From an uncultured bacterium (GTDB lineage Bacteria > Verrucomicrobiota > Verrucomicrobiia > CAIQCK01): DNA of 64,000 bases. Each line of letters starts with the position of its first letter. The first letter of the stretch is position 1. The notes below the pieces were generated by a model. That model was not told the origin of the DNA, made no database searches, and was given only the letters and a program-made list of their open reading frames with translations. Both the position numbers and the translations under genes were made by a program. Below are positions 42,828 through 50,463 of the stretch, piece by piece. The stretch spans positions 23,278 to 87,277 of the forward strand of contig CAIQCK010000014.1 in the NCBI GenBank assembly GCA_903870275.1, given 5' to 3'.

Positions 42828-43790
42828 TCACGGATTCTTCGATCCCGCCGGCCGCTCCTCGAACGGCACGGTGACGTCGAGATCGTCAAGCACCGTCACC
42901 CGGTTGATGCTGCCGGCCAGCTTCGGGTTATGCCAGCTCCAGAGCAGCTTGCCGTCGGGCGCGAACATCAACACCTGATGTCCCTTCTCGCTGTCCTGCG
43001 CGCCGTGGCCGGTCCAGTTGGCGATGACGATCCGTCCGTCCTTCAGCGGATGCATGCCTGCGAAGAAATGAAAGCCGAGTTCCGCCGGCCCCGGTTTGCC
43101 ACCCCAACGTTTGAATTCCTTGCCATCGGCGTCGAGTTCCACGATGAACGTGCTGTAACCGCCCCCGGCCAGCAGATGACCGTCCGGTTTTTCCAGAACC
43201 TCGTAGAAATGACCGCCGTCCTTGATTTCGATCTTGCGCAGGATTTTGCCGTCGAGGTCGCCTTCGATGATGAAGGTCTTGCTCGCGCCAAAGAGCAGCG
43301 TGCCTTTGCTGCTGAGCCGGAACAACCGCAGCGTGTTCAACCCGTCAAACGTCGCCGTGCGCAGCGGTTTATTGGCCTTGTCCAGTTCGTGGAAAACGAT
43401 GGCGGTCGTCTTGTCGGCGTTCTTCTTGTTGCAGCCGACGATGGTGCGGCCGTCGGAAAGCCGCCGCACCGACTCGATGCCGGTCAGGCTCGCGTCATTG
43501 AACTCGGCCGTCTTCTGCCGCGTGTCCCAGTCGAACTCGCAAAAACCTGACTTGGTGCTGACGAGCACGCGGCGGTTGCCGATGAGTTGGGCGTCGCGCC
43601 AACGGTCGGGAAACGGAATCTCCCAGCTCTTCGCCGTGTCGTCGAGGTCCACGCAACGCAGGCGCTGCCTCGACTCGTCCACCAGCAGCATTTTGTGCGG
43701 ATGGTCCTCGGCGGCGACCGCCACGACACCGGCAAACGCGATCAGCCCTATCAGGATGCTTCGATTCATAAGATGCAGCCGCGCGGTCAT
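42828..43790 (-). CDS. Secreted beta-propeller protein
   Basis: About 320 residues; ATG at 43790 (MTARLHLMNRSILIGLIAF) or at 43769 (MNRSILIG) both leave a good signal peptide. The mature part shows repeated strand units (KMLLVDESRQRLRCVDLD, RRVLVSTKSGFCEFDWD, GRTIVGCNKKN, GTLLFGASKTFIIEGDLDG, GHLLAGGGYSTFIVELDADG, GRIVIANWTGHG), as in six- or seven-bladed propellers. No enzyme motif is seen. It is the first gene of the unit that includes the 1353-residue protein and is divergent from the AraC gene, so it is a likely target of that regulator. Confidence 0.75.
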   Translation of the reverse strand: MTARLHLMNRSILIGLIAFAGVVAVAAEDHPHKMLLVDESRQRLRCVDLDDTAKSWEIPFPDRWRDAQLIGNRRVLVSTKSGFCEFDWDTRQKTAEFNDASLTGIESVRRLSDGRTIVGCNKKNADKTTAIVFHELDKANKPLRTATFDGLNTLRLFRLSSKGTLLFGASKTFIIEGDLDGKILRKIEIKDGGHFYEVLEKPDGHLLAGGGYSTFIVELDADGKEFKRWGGKPGPAELGFHFFAGMHPLKDGRIVIANWTGHGAQDSEKGHQVLMFAPDGKLLWSWHNPKLAGSINRVTVLDDLDVTVPFEERPAGSKNP

Positions 43791-43903
43791 TGTTACCCGT
43801 TTCTCGCCGCTAAAGATTCCCATTCAACTTGAGAACGGCTCCTTCTATTCAGTTTTCGTTTTGAACAGCTGAGGATGCATGTTGGGCATAAACTAACAAG
43901 ATG

Positions 43904-43947
43904 ATACAGTGGATTCTACCTGTATTTTCTCAAGAAGTGCCTGTATT
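43904..43947. promoter_or_regulatory. AraC-type half-sites between divergent genes
   Basis: CCTGTATT occurs at 43919-43926 and 43940-43947, exactly 21 bp apart and in the same direction, the spacing and head-to-tail order of AraC-family half-sites. An inverted ATACAG (43904-43909) lies just upstream. The AraC gene begins 9 bp after the second copy, so the sites probably control it and the divergent propeller operon. Confidence 0.55.
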
Positions 43948-43955
43948 CTACGGTC

Positions 43956-44819
43956 GTGAATTGTTTCGACCCCTCGCGTCCGGATTTCATGCCTTACGGA
44001 TTCCGATGTGTCCGCTGGACACCCAGGGTGATGAAACGCTACGACCGGCACAATGAGATTGAACTGATCTTTCTCGAAAGGGGCTCCTTTACACAGTTCC
44101 TGGCGGGTCAAAAAGTGACGATCCGGGCAAGGCAGTTGAATGTGTTTTGGGCGGCCACGCCCCACCAGACCATTCAGTTTGAAGGGCTTGCTGATTTTTT
44201 TGTGGCCACCATTCCGCTGGTTTGGTTTCTCCAATGCAAATTCCCGGACCGGCTTGTGCAGCCGCTTCTTCACGGCCAACTCGTGTGCGAACCCAATCCG
44301 CAGGAAGCGCGGTTTGACCAGGAACTGTTTCAACGATGGCTGGATGATTTGCGGACGGACAAACCGGAGCTGAAAAAGATCGTCTTGCTCGAAATGGAAG
44401 CGCGCCTGCGACGGCTCGCGTATTCAGTGCCTGAAGACACCCCGTCACAACGAAAGAAAACTTCGCGACAGGTTTCGCTCCGCGAGGGGAATCTGAGCAA
44501 AGTCGAACAAATGGCGGCTTACATTGCCCAGCACTATACCGAATCGCTTGCGGTGGAGGACATCAGTCGCAGTGTGGGATTGCACCCGAATTACGCCATG
44601 AGCCTTTTCAAAACAACTTTCGGCACCACGCTCATCGCGTACCTGACGGAATTGCGGCTTTCGCATGCCCAACGATTGTTGACCCTCACGGACGATACTG
44701 TCCTGGACATCGCTTTAAGCTCCGGCTTCAACTCCATCAGCCGATTCAACACCGCATTCAAGGCCAATTGCGGCTGTTCTCCACGCCAGTATCGCAATGC
44801 CAACCAGATCAAGCCGTAA
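43956..44819 (+). CDS. AraC-family transcriptional regulator
   Basis: A 287-residue protein. The start is uncertain: GTG at 43956 or ATG at 43989; the GTG gives the full cupin-like sensor (HNEIELIFLERGSFTQFLAGQKV). The C-terminal 100 residues carry both helix-turn-helix units of the family: LAVEDISRSVGLHPNYAMSLFK and VLDIALSSGFNSISRFNTAFK followed by CGCSPRQYR. The sensor end resembles melibiose-regulator types, so the ligand is probably a sugar. Its divergent neighbours are the beta-propeller and the 1353-residue protein, which it likely regulates from the direct repeats in between. Confidence 0.88.
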   Translation: MNCFDPSRPDFMPYGFRCVRWTPRVMKRYDRHNEIELIFLERGSFTQFLAGQKVTIRARQLNVFWAATPHQTIQFEGLADFFVATIPLVWFLQCKFPDRLVQPLLHGQLVCEPNPQEARFDQELFQRWLDDLRTDKPELKKIVLLEMEARLRRLAYSVPEDTPSQRKKTSRQVSLREGNLSKVEQMAAYIAQHYTESLAVEDISRSVGLHPNYAMSLFKTTFGTTLIAYLTELRLSHAQRLLTLTDDTVLDIALSSGFNSISRFNTAFKANCGCSPRQYRNANQIKP

Positions 44820-44830
44820 GGATTGAGACC

Positions 44831-44866
44831 CGTCGTTCATCAGACAGGAATGTCTGTTTCACGACG
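44831..44866. terminator. Bidirectional hairpin between convergent genes
   Basis: CAGACA-ggaa-TGTCTG forms a 6-bp stem with a tetraloop, and outside it CGTCGT pairs with ACGACG after a 4x4 internal loop. It lies between the ends of araC and the SDR gene. The T run is short (TTTC), so termination strength is uncertain. Confidence 0.5.
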
Positions 44867-44883
44867 AACTTCGGTTCTTGAAT

Positions 44884-45627
44884 TCAATACGGATTGAGCA
44901 TGTCCTTCACCTGCTTCGTGCCCCAGATGTTGACCTCCTCGATCACGCAGTTGTCCGGCACGTCCACGCAGTGGACCAGCGTCCGCGCAAAGTCCGCCGC
45001 GTCGGGATAACCCTCCTCCCAACTGTCGTCAATCTTCGCCGCCTTGCAGAAGTTCGTCCTCGCCGCGCCCGGCACGAAGCTCGCCGCCTTGCCGCCCCAC
45101 TCCGCCATCTCGCGGTGCAAACAACGCGTGAAGCCGACCATGCCGTCCTTCGCCGCCGTGTAAACCGCCCAGTTCGCCCACGCATGATACGCGCAACCGC
45201 TTGAGACGTTCACGATGAGACCGCGCCCGCGGGACCGCATCACGCGCACCGCCTCGCGGCAGCCGATGATGACCGAGGCGATGTTCACGTCCAGCACCTG
45301 CCGGATGTCCTCGTCGCTCATGTCCTGCACCGGCGCAATCTTCAGGCCCGCGCCGTGATTGTTGATGAGCACGTCCAAGGTGCCGAACCGGTCAACCACC
45401 CTTTTCATCAACCGCCCCCAGTCCGCCGACACCGTCGCGTCCGCCTGCATCGCCATCAACCGCTCCCCGACGCCGAGCGATTTCTCCGCCGCCTTCAGCC
45501 GCTTCACATCGCGACCCGTGATGATGACTTTCGCGCCCATCTCCAGCAACAGCCGCGCTGCCTCCAGCCCGAACCCGCTCGAACCGCCCGTGATGATGAT
45601 GACCTTGTTTTCGACGTAGTGTTTCAT
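44884..45627 (-). CDS. Short-chain dehydrogenase/reductase (SDR)
   Basis: A 247-residue cytoplasmic enzyme of the classical SDR family. The NAD(P) motif is TGGSSGFG, and the catalytic set is Ser in VNVSSGCAYH and Y-x3-K in YTAAK. The usual NNAG structural motif reads NNHG here, a rare but tolerated change. The N-terminus KVIIITGGSSGFGLEAARLL starts four residues after the Met, normal for the family. It probably oxidises a sugar or polyol derived from the neighbouring catabolic genes. It has its own promoter region, shared with the divergent methyltransferase. Confidence 0.85.
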   Translation of the reverse strand: MKHYVENKVIIITGGSSGFGLEAARLLLEMGAKVIITGRDVKRLKAAEKSLGVGERLMAMQADATVSADWGRLMKRVVDRFGTLDVLINNHGAGLKIAPVQDMSDEDIRQVLDVNIASVIIGCREAVRVMRSRGRGLIVNVSSGCAYHAWANWAVYTAAKDGMVGFTRCLHREMAEWGGKAASFVPGAARTNFCKAAKIDDSWEEGYPDAADFARTLVHCVDVPDNCVIEEVNIWGTKQVKDMLNPY

Positions 45628-45746
45628 GTCAAAGTTCCTCTATCTTCTTCGCGTCACGCCGCCACTCACTGCGCGGCGGGCTTGTTTTTTACAGTATTCA
45701 TCCCCGCCGTGCCAGCGCGGATATTGTGGAATGTCCCCCGCTATCG

Positions 45747-45774
45747 TTGACCCTGCCGCCGGATTTGCTACACT
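45747..45774 (+). promoter_or_regulatory. Promoter of the methyltransferase-nuclease gene
   Basis: TTGACC (45747-45752), a 16-bp spacer and TACACT (45769-45774) precede the ATG at 45782 by only 7 bases. Transcription would start at or next to the first base of the start codon, giving a leaderless mRNA. Confidence 0.5.
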
Positions 45775-45781
45775 CCGCGGC

Positions 45782-47401
45782 ATGGCACGCAAGAAATCCG
45801 AAGCCGTTCCCACTCCCGCCGCCGCTTCGCCGTCCGTTGCAGGCCGGGTCCCCGACCCGGCACCCGCCGCCACCGCCACGACTCCGGCACCACGTGAGGG
45901 CACGCGGCCTACAGCACGCCCGTCTTCGCTGCTCGACACCCGCGTCATCTATTGCGGTGACAACCTCGAACAACTCCGCAAGCTCCCCGACGCTTGCGTG
46001 GACCTCATCTACATTGACCCGCCCTTCAACTCCAACCGAAACTACGAGGTTTTCTGGGGCGAGACCAAAGAGAAGCGCGCCTTCGAGGACCGCCACGAAT
46101 CCACCAAGGCTTACATCGAATACATGCGCCCCCGCTGCGACGAGATGGCCCGCGTTCTCAAGAAGACCGGCTCCTTCTACTACCACTGCGACTGGCACGC
46201 CTCCCACTACGTCAAGGTCATGCTCGACCAAATCTTTGGGGAAAACTGTTTTCGCTGCGAAATTATTTGGAAACGGACGTTCGCGCATGGAAACGTAGGC
46301 AGGAATTACGGCAACATTGCAGACAGCATTTTCTTCTATACGCGCAGCGACGACTACTGCTGGAACCAACCGTGGGAACAACTCACACCAGAGGAAATCG
46401 AGGAGAAGTATCCGAATCAAGACGCTAACGGTCGGCGCTGGCAATCAGTAACACTTCGTAATCCTGGGGTTCGTCCGAATCTCCACTATCCATACACGGC
46501 GAGCAACGGCGTTACTTATCAGCCGCATCCAAACGGCTGGTCATGCAACTTGGAACGGATGAAGAAATACGACACAGAAGGCCGACTGCATTTCCCGACC
46601 AAGCCTGACGGCGCGCTCCGGTTGAAAATGTATGCTGATGAAAGTCAGGGCGAGAGATTACAGAACATTTGGCTCGATGTTTCGCCAATTGGCGCGAACG
46701 CAGCGGAAAGACTTGGTTACCCCACTCAGAAGCCAATAGCGTTGCTTGAACGAATTATTCAGACCAGCAGCAACGAAAACGACATCGTGCTCGATGCGTT
46801 TTGCGGGTGCGGGACGGCATTGGTGGCGGCGCAGAAGTTGAAGAGGCAATGGATCGGCATAGACGTCTCGCCCACCGCCTGCCGCGTCATGGCCAAGCGA
46901 TTGAAGGACAAGAACGTATGCGGCATGAGGGAGGACGAAGATCTTTGGGCCATCGGGCGCGGCTTCATCGTCCGCGACATTCCTTTGACGGAGGAAAAAT
47001 TGCGCGCTTATCCGCCGTTCGAGTTTGAGAACTGGGCGGTCATTGCGCTCGGCGGCAGAAAGAACAAGACCCAGGTCGGCGACAAGGGCATTGATGGCCG
47101 CATCTTCCCTGTCACCGCGCTGGACAACGTCCGCGAAGCCGGGGCGGATGAGCTGGCGCTGCAAGAGCACTTCTATGCGATGCAGGTGAAGCAGAAGGAC
47201 AAGACCGGACGGCCGGACATTGACTCCTTCGAGACGGCCATGCGGCGGGCGAAATGCGAGAAAGGCTTCTTCGTGTCCTTCGACTACTCCAGCGACGCGA
47301 TGCACGAGATTGACCGTTTCTTCCGCGAGGAGCACCGCATCATCATCCCCCTCACCGTCCGGGAGATTCTGGACGAGGAGATCGCGAGGAAGCTGGCGTA
47401 A
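45782..47401 (+). CDS. DNA methyltransferase fused to a restriction-nuclease-like domain
   Basis: A 539-residue protein; ATG 45782 (MARKKSEAVPTPAAASP) is chosen because the promoter lies just before it, the longer frame having no ribosome site. After a Pro/Ala-rich tail come motif IV DPPF (79-82), a target-recognition region (about 150-335), and motif I DAFCGCGTA (338-346): the beta-class order of amino-methyltransferases. Residues about 415-539 carry GIDG (D438) and MQVKQK (Q468, K470), the core of Mrr-like PD-(D/E)xK nucleases, followed by SFETAMRRAKCEKGFFVSF. It therefore may both modify and cut DNA in one chain, like type IIG or type III-related systems. No separate R or S subunit is next to it. 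The recognition region is AT-rich against its flanks. Confidence 0.85.
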   Translation: MARKKSEAVPTPAAASPSVAGRVPDPAPAATATTPAPREGTRPTARPSSLLDTRVIYCGDNLEQLRKLPDACVDLIYIDPPFNSNRNYEVFWGETKEKRAFEDRHESTKAYIEYMRPRCDEMARVLKKTGSFYYHCDWHASHYVKVMLDQIFGENCFRCEIIWKRTFAHGNVGRNYGNIADSIFFYTRSDDYCWNQPWEQLTPEEIEEKYPNQDANGRRWQSVTLRNPGVRPNLHYPYTASNGVTYQPHPNGWSCNLERMKKYDTEGRLHFPTKPDGALRLKMYADESQGERLQNIWLDVSPIGANAAERLGYPTQKPIALLERIIQTSSNENDIVLDAFCGCGTALVAAQKLKRQWIGIDVSPTACRVMAKRLKDKNVCGMREDEDLWAIGRGFIVRDIPLTEEKLRAYPPFEFENWAVIALGGRKNKTQVGDKGIDGRIFPVTALDNVREAGADELALQEHFYAMQVKQKDKTGRPDIDSFETAMRRAKCEKGFFVSFDYSSDAMHEIDRFFREEHRIIIPLTVREILDEEIARKLA

Positions 47402-47552
47402 ACCACAGGCGGTGAAACTGCGGGCGGAAGCGGCGGGGGGAAGCTTTTGAGACGGGAGATGGGAACTGGCAGTTGGGAGTTTGGGCGGCGGATGCGGCCG
47501 GGAGGTTGAACCGGCTTGGCGGCGGAAGCCAGAACCACCCGTGCCATCCTGT

Positions 47553-47642
47553 CGAAGGATCGCGCATTCCTGACAGGTTTTTCAAGCCGCCAACGCCCTG
47601 TCAGCGCGCTGCTTGTGATTGCGGCTCGGCCGCGCCGGGTTC
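47553..47642 (+). repeat. 90-bp direct repeat, copy 1
   Basis: Matches 48328-48417 at 75 of 90 positions without gaps. Both contain CTGACA and TGTCAG as an inverted pair around a T-rich centre, then GCGGCTCSGCCGC. The opposite orientation of part of it (21 bp) occurs at 47863-47883. Confidence 0.6.
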
Positions 47643-47745
47643 ATCCGCGGCTTCCCCTCCGGCCTTCGTCGCGCCGCCTCCCGCCCAAGCCCGTGAAGCG
47701 GCCCCTCCGCCAGACCGGCCCCGCAACAAGTATAGCAATTTTCTC

Positions 47746-47774
47746 TTGACATAATAGAGAATTTATCATATTGT
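47746..47774 (+). promoter_or_regulatory. Consensus sigma-70 promoter in repeat island B
   Basis: TTGACA (47746-47751), 17-bp spacer, TATTGT (47769-47774), then an ATG (47785) exactly 10 bp behind the -10. Same boxes, spacer and ATG distance as the promoter of island A (21009-21037), with similar bases just before the -35 (AGCRAATT). Confidence 0.6.
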
Positions 47775-47890
47775 TCACCTTGCAATGAAGACCGCCGTCA
47801 TGCGAGCAGAGGCCGTCCCGCCGGAGGCCCCCAAGGGCCGCCGGAAACAATCTATGGATTGCACAGCGCGGCGGAGCCGCAACCCAAGAC

Positions 47891-47973
47891 GGTGGGGCGA
47901 GACACCGTCGAGCCTCCGTTTTGGGCGTGTCGAGCTTTCAGACTGCGGAGGCTCGACGGAGTCTCGCCCCACC
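47891..47973. repeat. 28-bp inverted repeat, REP-like
   Basis: Arms at 47891-47918 and 47946-47973 match at 27 of 28 positions, loop 27 bases. Same arm sequence (GGTGGGGCGAGAC, then CCGTCGAGCCTC) as the element at 21769-21846. Confidence 0.85.
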
Positions 47974-48160
47974 GATCATAAATTTTCGGAAGCGCCCCAA
48001 ACGGCGTCCAGCCGCCAGGCGCTGGCGGAGCCGATCATGGCCGGTCTGGCGGGCACGCCGCCTCCGGGCCGCCGAAAGTGGCAAAATCGCCCTCCATATG
48101 GACGGCGGCAGCCGGTGGCGGGGCGATCATCCTCCCCCTCAATCATAGGGGTCGTTTTAC

Positions 48161-48286
48161 AAAACGAACCCATATGATGGCCCCGGTCAAAACTGAAAAA
48201 CGTCATTTTCCTATGGAAATCGTCTATTTCGATGTCCAGGGGTGGGGAAATCAAAAAGGTTTTTTTACGAAACGAACCCAAATGAT
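48161..48286 (+). repeat. Spaced GAAACGAACCC element, copy B
   Basis: AAAACGAACCCATATGAT (48161-48178) and GAAACGAACCCAAATGAT (48269-48286) are 108 bp apart. Between them are TCAAAAC, AAAAAC, the hairpin TTTCC-TAT-GGAAA and ATTTCG in the same order as in copy A. Confidence 0.65.
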
Positions 48287-48327
48287 TCAGCCCCGCCAAT
48301 CGGTGTTTTGCCGGTTACTACCATGCC

Positions 48328-48417
48328 GAAGGACCGCTCATTCCTGACAACATTTTGCAGCCACCACCGCGCTGTCAGCGCCCTGCTCGTGGTTGCGGCT
48401 CCGCCGCGCTGGGTTCA
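48328..48417 (+). repeat. 90-bp direct repeat, copy 2
   Basis: Second copy of the unit at 47553-47642 (83% identical, no gaps). It ends about 90 bp before the start of the large esterase gene. Confidence 0.6.
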
Positions 48418-48505
48418 ATCCGTGGCTCACGCCGCGCAGAACCGGCTAAAAACCATCTTTCCGGGCTTCCATCCGCGCGGCGTTCCTGTAAATATCCGGG
48501 CCACG

Positions 48506-50452
48506 ATGAAAACTCGCTCCAGCCTTCTGGTCCTCCTCTCCCTCACTTGCTCAACGCTCGCGCTGGCGGCCGATGCGCCGTCGGGTCTGCAATCGCTCCT
48601 CCAGCATCCGATCATCGGCACGAACGTCCCGATGGCGGAGGTGCAGGCGTTCACGGAGGTGCGCGTGCCGCCGATGCCGGCGGTGAAGTCGGCGGCGGAA
48701 TGGCAAAAGATCGCCGACCGGCTGCGACGCGACATGCTGGAGCGCGTGGTCTTCCGCGGCGAGGCGGCGGCGTGGCGCGACGCGAAGACGAAGGTGGAGT
48801 GGTTCGACACGATGGAAGGCGGGCCGGGCTACAAGATCCGCAAGCTGCGCTACGAGGCGCTGCCGGGGTTGTGGATACCGGCGCTGCTTTATCTGCCGGA
48901 CAATCTTACAGAGAAAGCGCCCGTGATGCTCGCGGTCAACGGCCACGACCCGGTCGGCAAGGCCGTGGGCTACAAACAGATTCGCTGCATCAATCTCGCC
49001 AAACGCGGCGTCATCTCGCTCAACGTCGAGTGGTTCAACATGGGCCAGTTGCGCACAACGGGCTACGCGCACTCGCGGATGAACCAGCTCGACCTCTGCG
49101 GCACCAGCGGCATAGCGCCGTTTTATCTGGCGATGAAACGCGGCGTGGACGTGCTGCTGTCGCTGGAGCACGCCGACCCGAACCGCGTGGCCGTGGCGGG
49201 CGTCTCGGGCGGCGGCTGGCAGAGCATCTTCATCAGCGCGCTCGACACGCGCATCACGCTCGCCAATCCGGTGGCGGGCTACTCCAGTTACCGCACGCGC
49301 GCGCGGTATCTCACCGACCTTGGCGATTCCGAGCAAACGCCGTGCGACATGGCGACCGTGGCCGATTACACGCACATGACGGCGATGCGCGCGCCGCGGC
49401 CGACGCTGCTGACCTTCAACGCGAAGGACAACTGCTGCTTCGCCGCCCCGCACGCGCTGCCGCCGTTGCTCGACGCGGCCCAACCGATCTACACGATGTA
49501 CGGCCAGACCTCCGCCCTGCGCTCGCACATCAACTACGTGCCGGGCACGCACAACTTCGAACGGGACAACCGCGAGGCGCTTTACGGGATGATCGGCGAT
49601 TTCTTCAGCGGCGACCCGAAGTTTGACGCGGTGGAGATTCCCTGCGACGCCGAGGTGAAGACCAATACGGTGCTGACCGTCGAGTTGCCCGCCGACAACG
49701 CGGACTTCAACACGCTGGCGCGGGCGTTGAGCCGGAATCTGCCGCGCAACCCGAAAATCCCGGAGGCGAAGGGAGCGCTGGTCCGCTGGCAGCAAACCGG
49801 CCGTGCCAAGCTGCGCGAGGTCGTTCACGCCAAGGACTATGCGGTCGTCGCGGAGCGCGCCGGCGGCGAGGAAAAGGACGGCGTGAAGGCGACGTTCTGG
49901 AAACTCAAGATGAGCGGTGTCTGGACGGTGCCCGCCGTTGAGCTGACGCGCGGCGCGACGAAGGAGACGGTCATCCTCGTCGCCGACGAAGGCCGCAAGA
50001 GCGCCGCCGCCGAGGTGGAGCGGCTGCTTGCGGCCGGCAAACGCGTGCTGGCGGTGGACCCGTTCTATTTCGGCGAGTCGAAGATCGCGCAGCGGGACTA
50101 CCTGTTTGCGTTGCTCGTGGCGGGAGTGGGCGAGCGCCCGCTCGGCTTGCAGGCGAGCCAACTGGCCGCCATTGCCCGCTGGTCGCAACGCGAACTCAAG
50201 AGCGGCCCGGTGACGCTGGTCGCGTGCGGCCCGCGCTCCAGCACGTTCTCGCTCATTGCCGCCGCGCTGGAGGAGAGAGCCGTCGCGGGCGCGGAGCTTC
50301 ACGGCGCGCTCGGCAGCTTGAAGGAGGTCATCGAGAAGGATTGGACGGTGGACAAGACGCCGGAAATGTTCTGCTTCGGCCTGTTGGAGGCGTTCGACGT
50401 GCCGCAACTCACCGCGCTGGTCGCGCCGCGCAAGACGGTCTGCACACCGTAG
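48506..50452 (+). CDS. Secreted large alpha/beta-hydrolase, acetyl-xylan-esterase-like
   Basis: A 648-residue protein with a signal peptide (MKTRSSLLVLLSLTCSTLALA). The hydrolase core is ALPGLWIPALLYLPDNL, VMLAVNGHDP, and nucleophile elbow VAVAGVSGGGWQSIFI; THNFERDNRE supplies a plausible catalytic His. The C-terminal 200 residues look like a second, degenerate hydrolase half (VILVADEGRKSAAAEVERLL). Such double proteins occur in this phylum as acetyl-xylan-esterase or peptidase relatives. ATG 48506 is the first start after the repeat island. It ends 11 bp from the convergent galactokinase gene. The precise ester is unknown. Confidence 0.78.
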   Translation: MKTRSSLLVLLSLTCSTLALAADAPSGLQSLLQHPIIGTNVPMAEVQAFTEVRVPPMPAVKSAAEWQKIADRLRRDMLERVVFRGEAAAWRDAKTKVEWFDTMEGGPGYKIRKLRYEALPGLWIPALLYLPDNLTEKAPVMLAVNGHDPVGKAVGYKQIRCINLAKRGVISLNVEWFNMGQLRTTGYAHSRMNQLDLCGTSGIAPFYLAMKRGVDVLLSLEHADPNRVAVAGVSGGGWQSIFISALDTRITLANPVAGYSSYRTRARYLTDLGDSEQTPCDMATVADYTHMTAMRAPRPTLLTFNAKDNCCFAAPHALPPLLDAAQPIYTMYGQTSALRSHINYVPGTHNFERDNREALYGMIGDFFSGDPKFDAVEIPCDAEVKTNTVLTVELPADNADFNTLARALSRNLPRNPKIPEAKGALVRWQQTGRAKLREVVHAKDYAVVAERAGGEEKDGVKATFWKLKMSGVWTVPAVELTRGATKETVILVADEGRKSAAAEVERLLAAGKRVLAVDPFYFGESKIAQRDYLFALLVAGVGERPLGLQASQLAAIARWSQRELKSGPVTLVACGPRSSTFSLIAAALEERAVAGAELHGALGSLKEVIEKDWTVDKTPEMFCFGLLEAFDVPQLTALVAPRKTVCTP

Positions 50453-50463
50453 CGGCCCGGCCA

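Larger units (their letters stand above)
47402..48505. other. Repeat island B, no convincing protein gene
   Basis: This 1.1-kb stretch between the methyltransferase and the large esterase contains a phrase tract (47455-47480), two copies of an 83%-identical 90-bp unit (47553-47642, 48328-48417), a consensus promoter (47746-47774), an inverted repeat (47891-47973), and copy B of the GAAACGAACCC element (48161-48286). Open frames in it are composed of these repeats. Confidence 0.6.

Noticed and set aside
47785..48177. A 130-residue open frame after the consensus promoter of island B
   Set aside because: It runs through the REP-like stem and ends within the GAAACGAACCC element; the corresponding frame of island A is different, so no protein is conserved. 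The promoter itself is kept as a feature.
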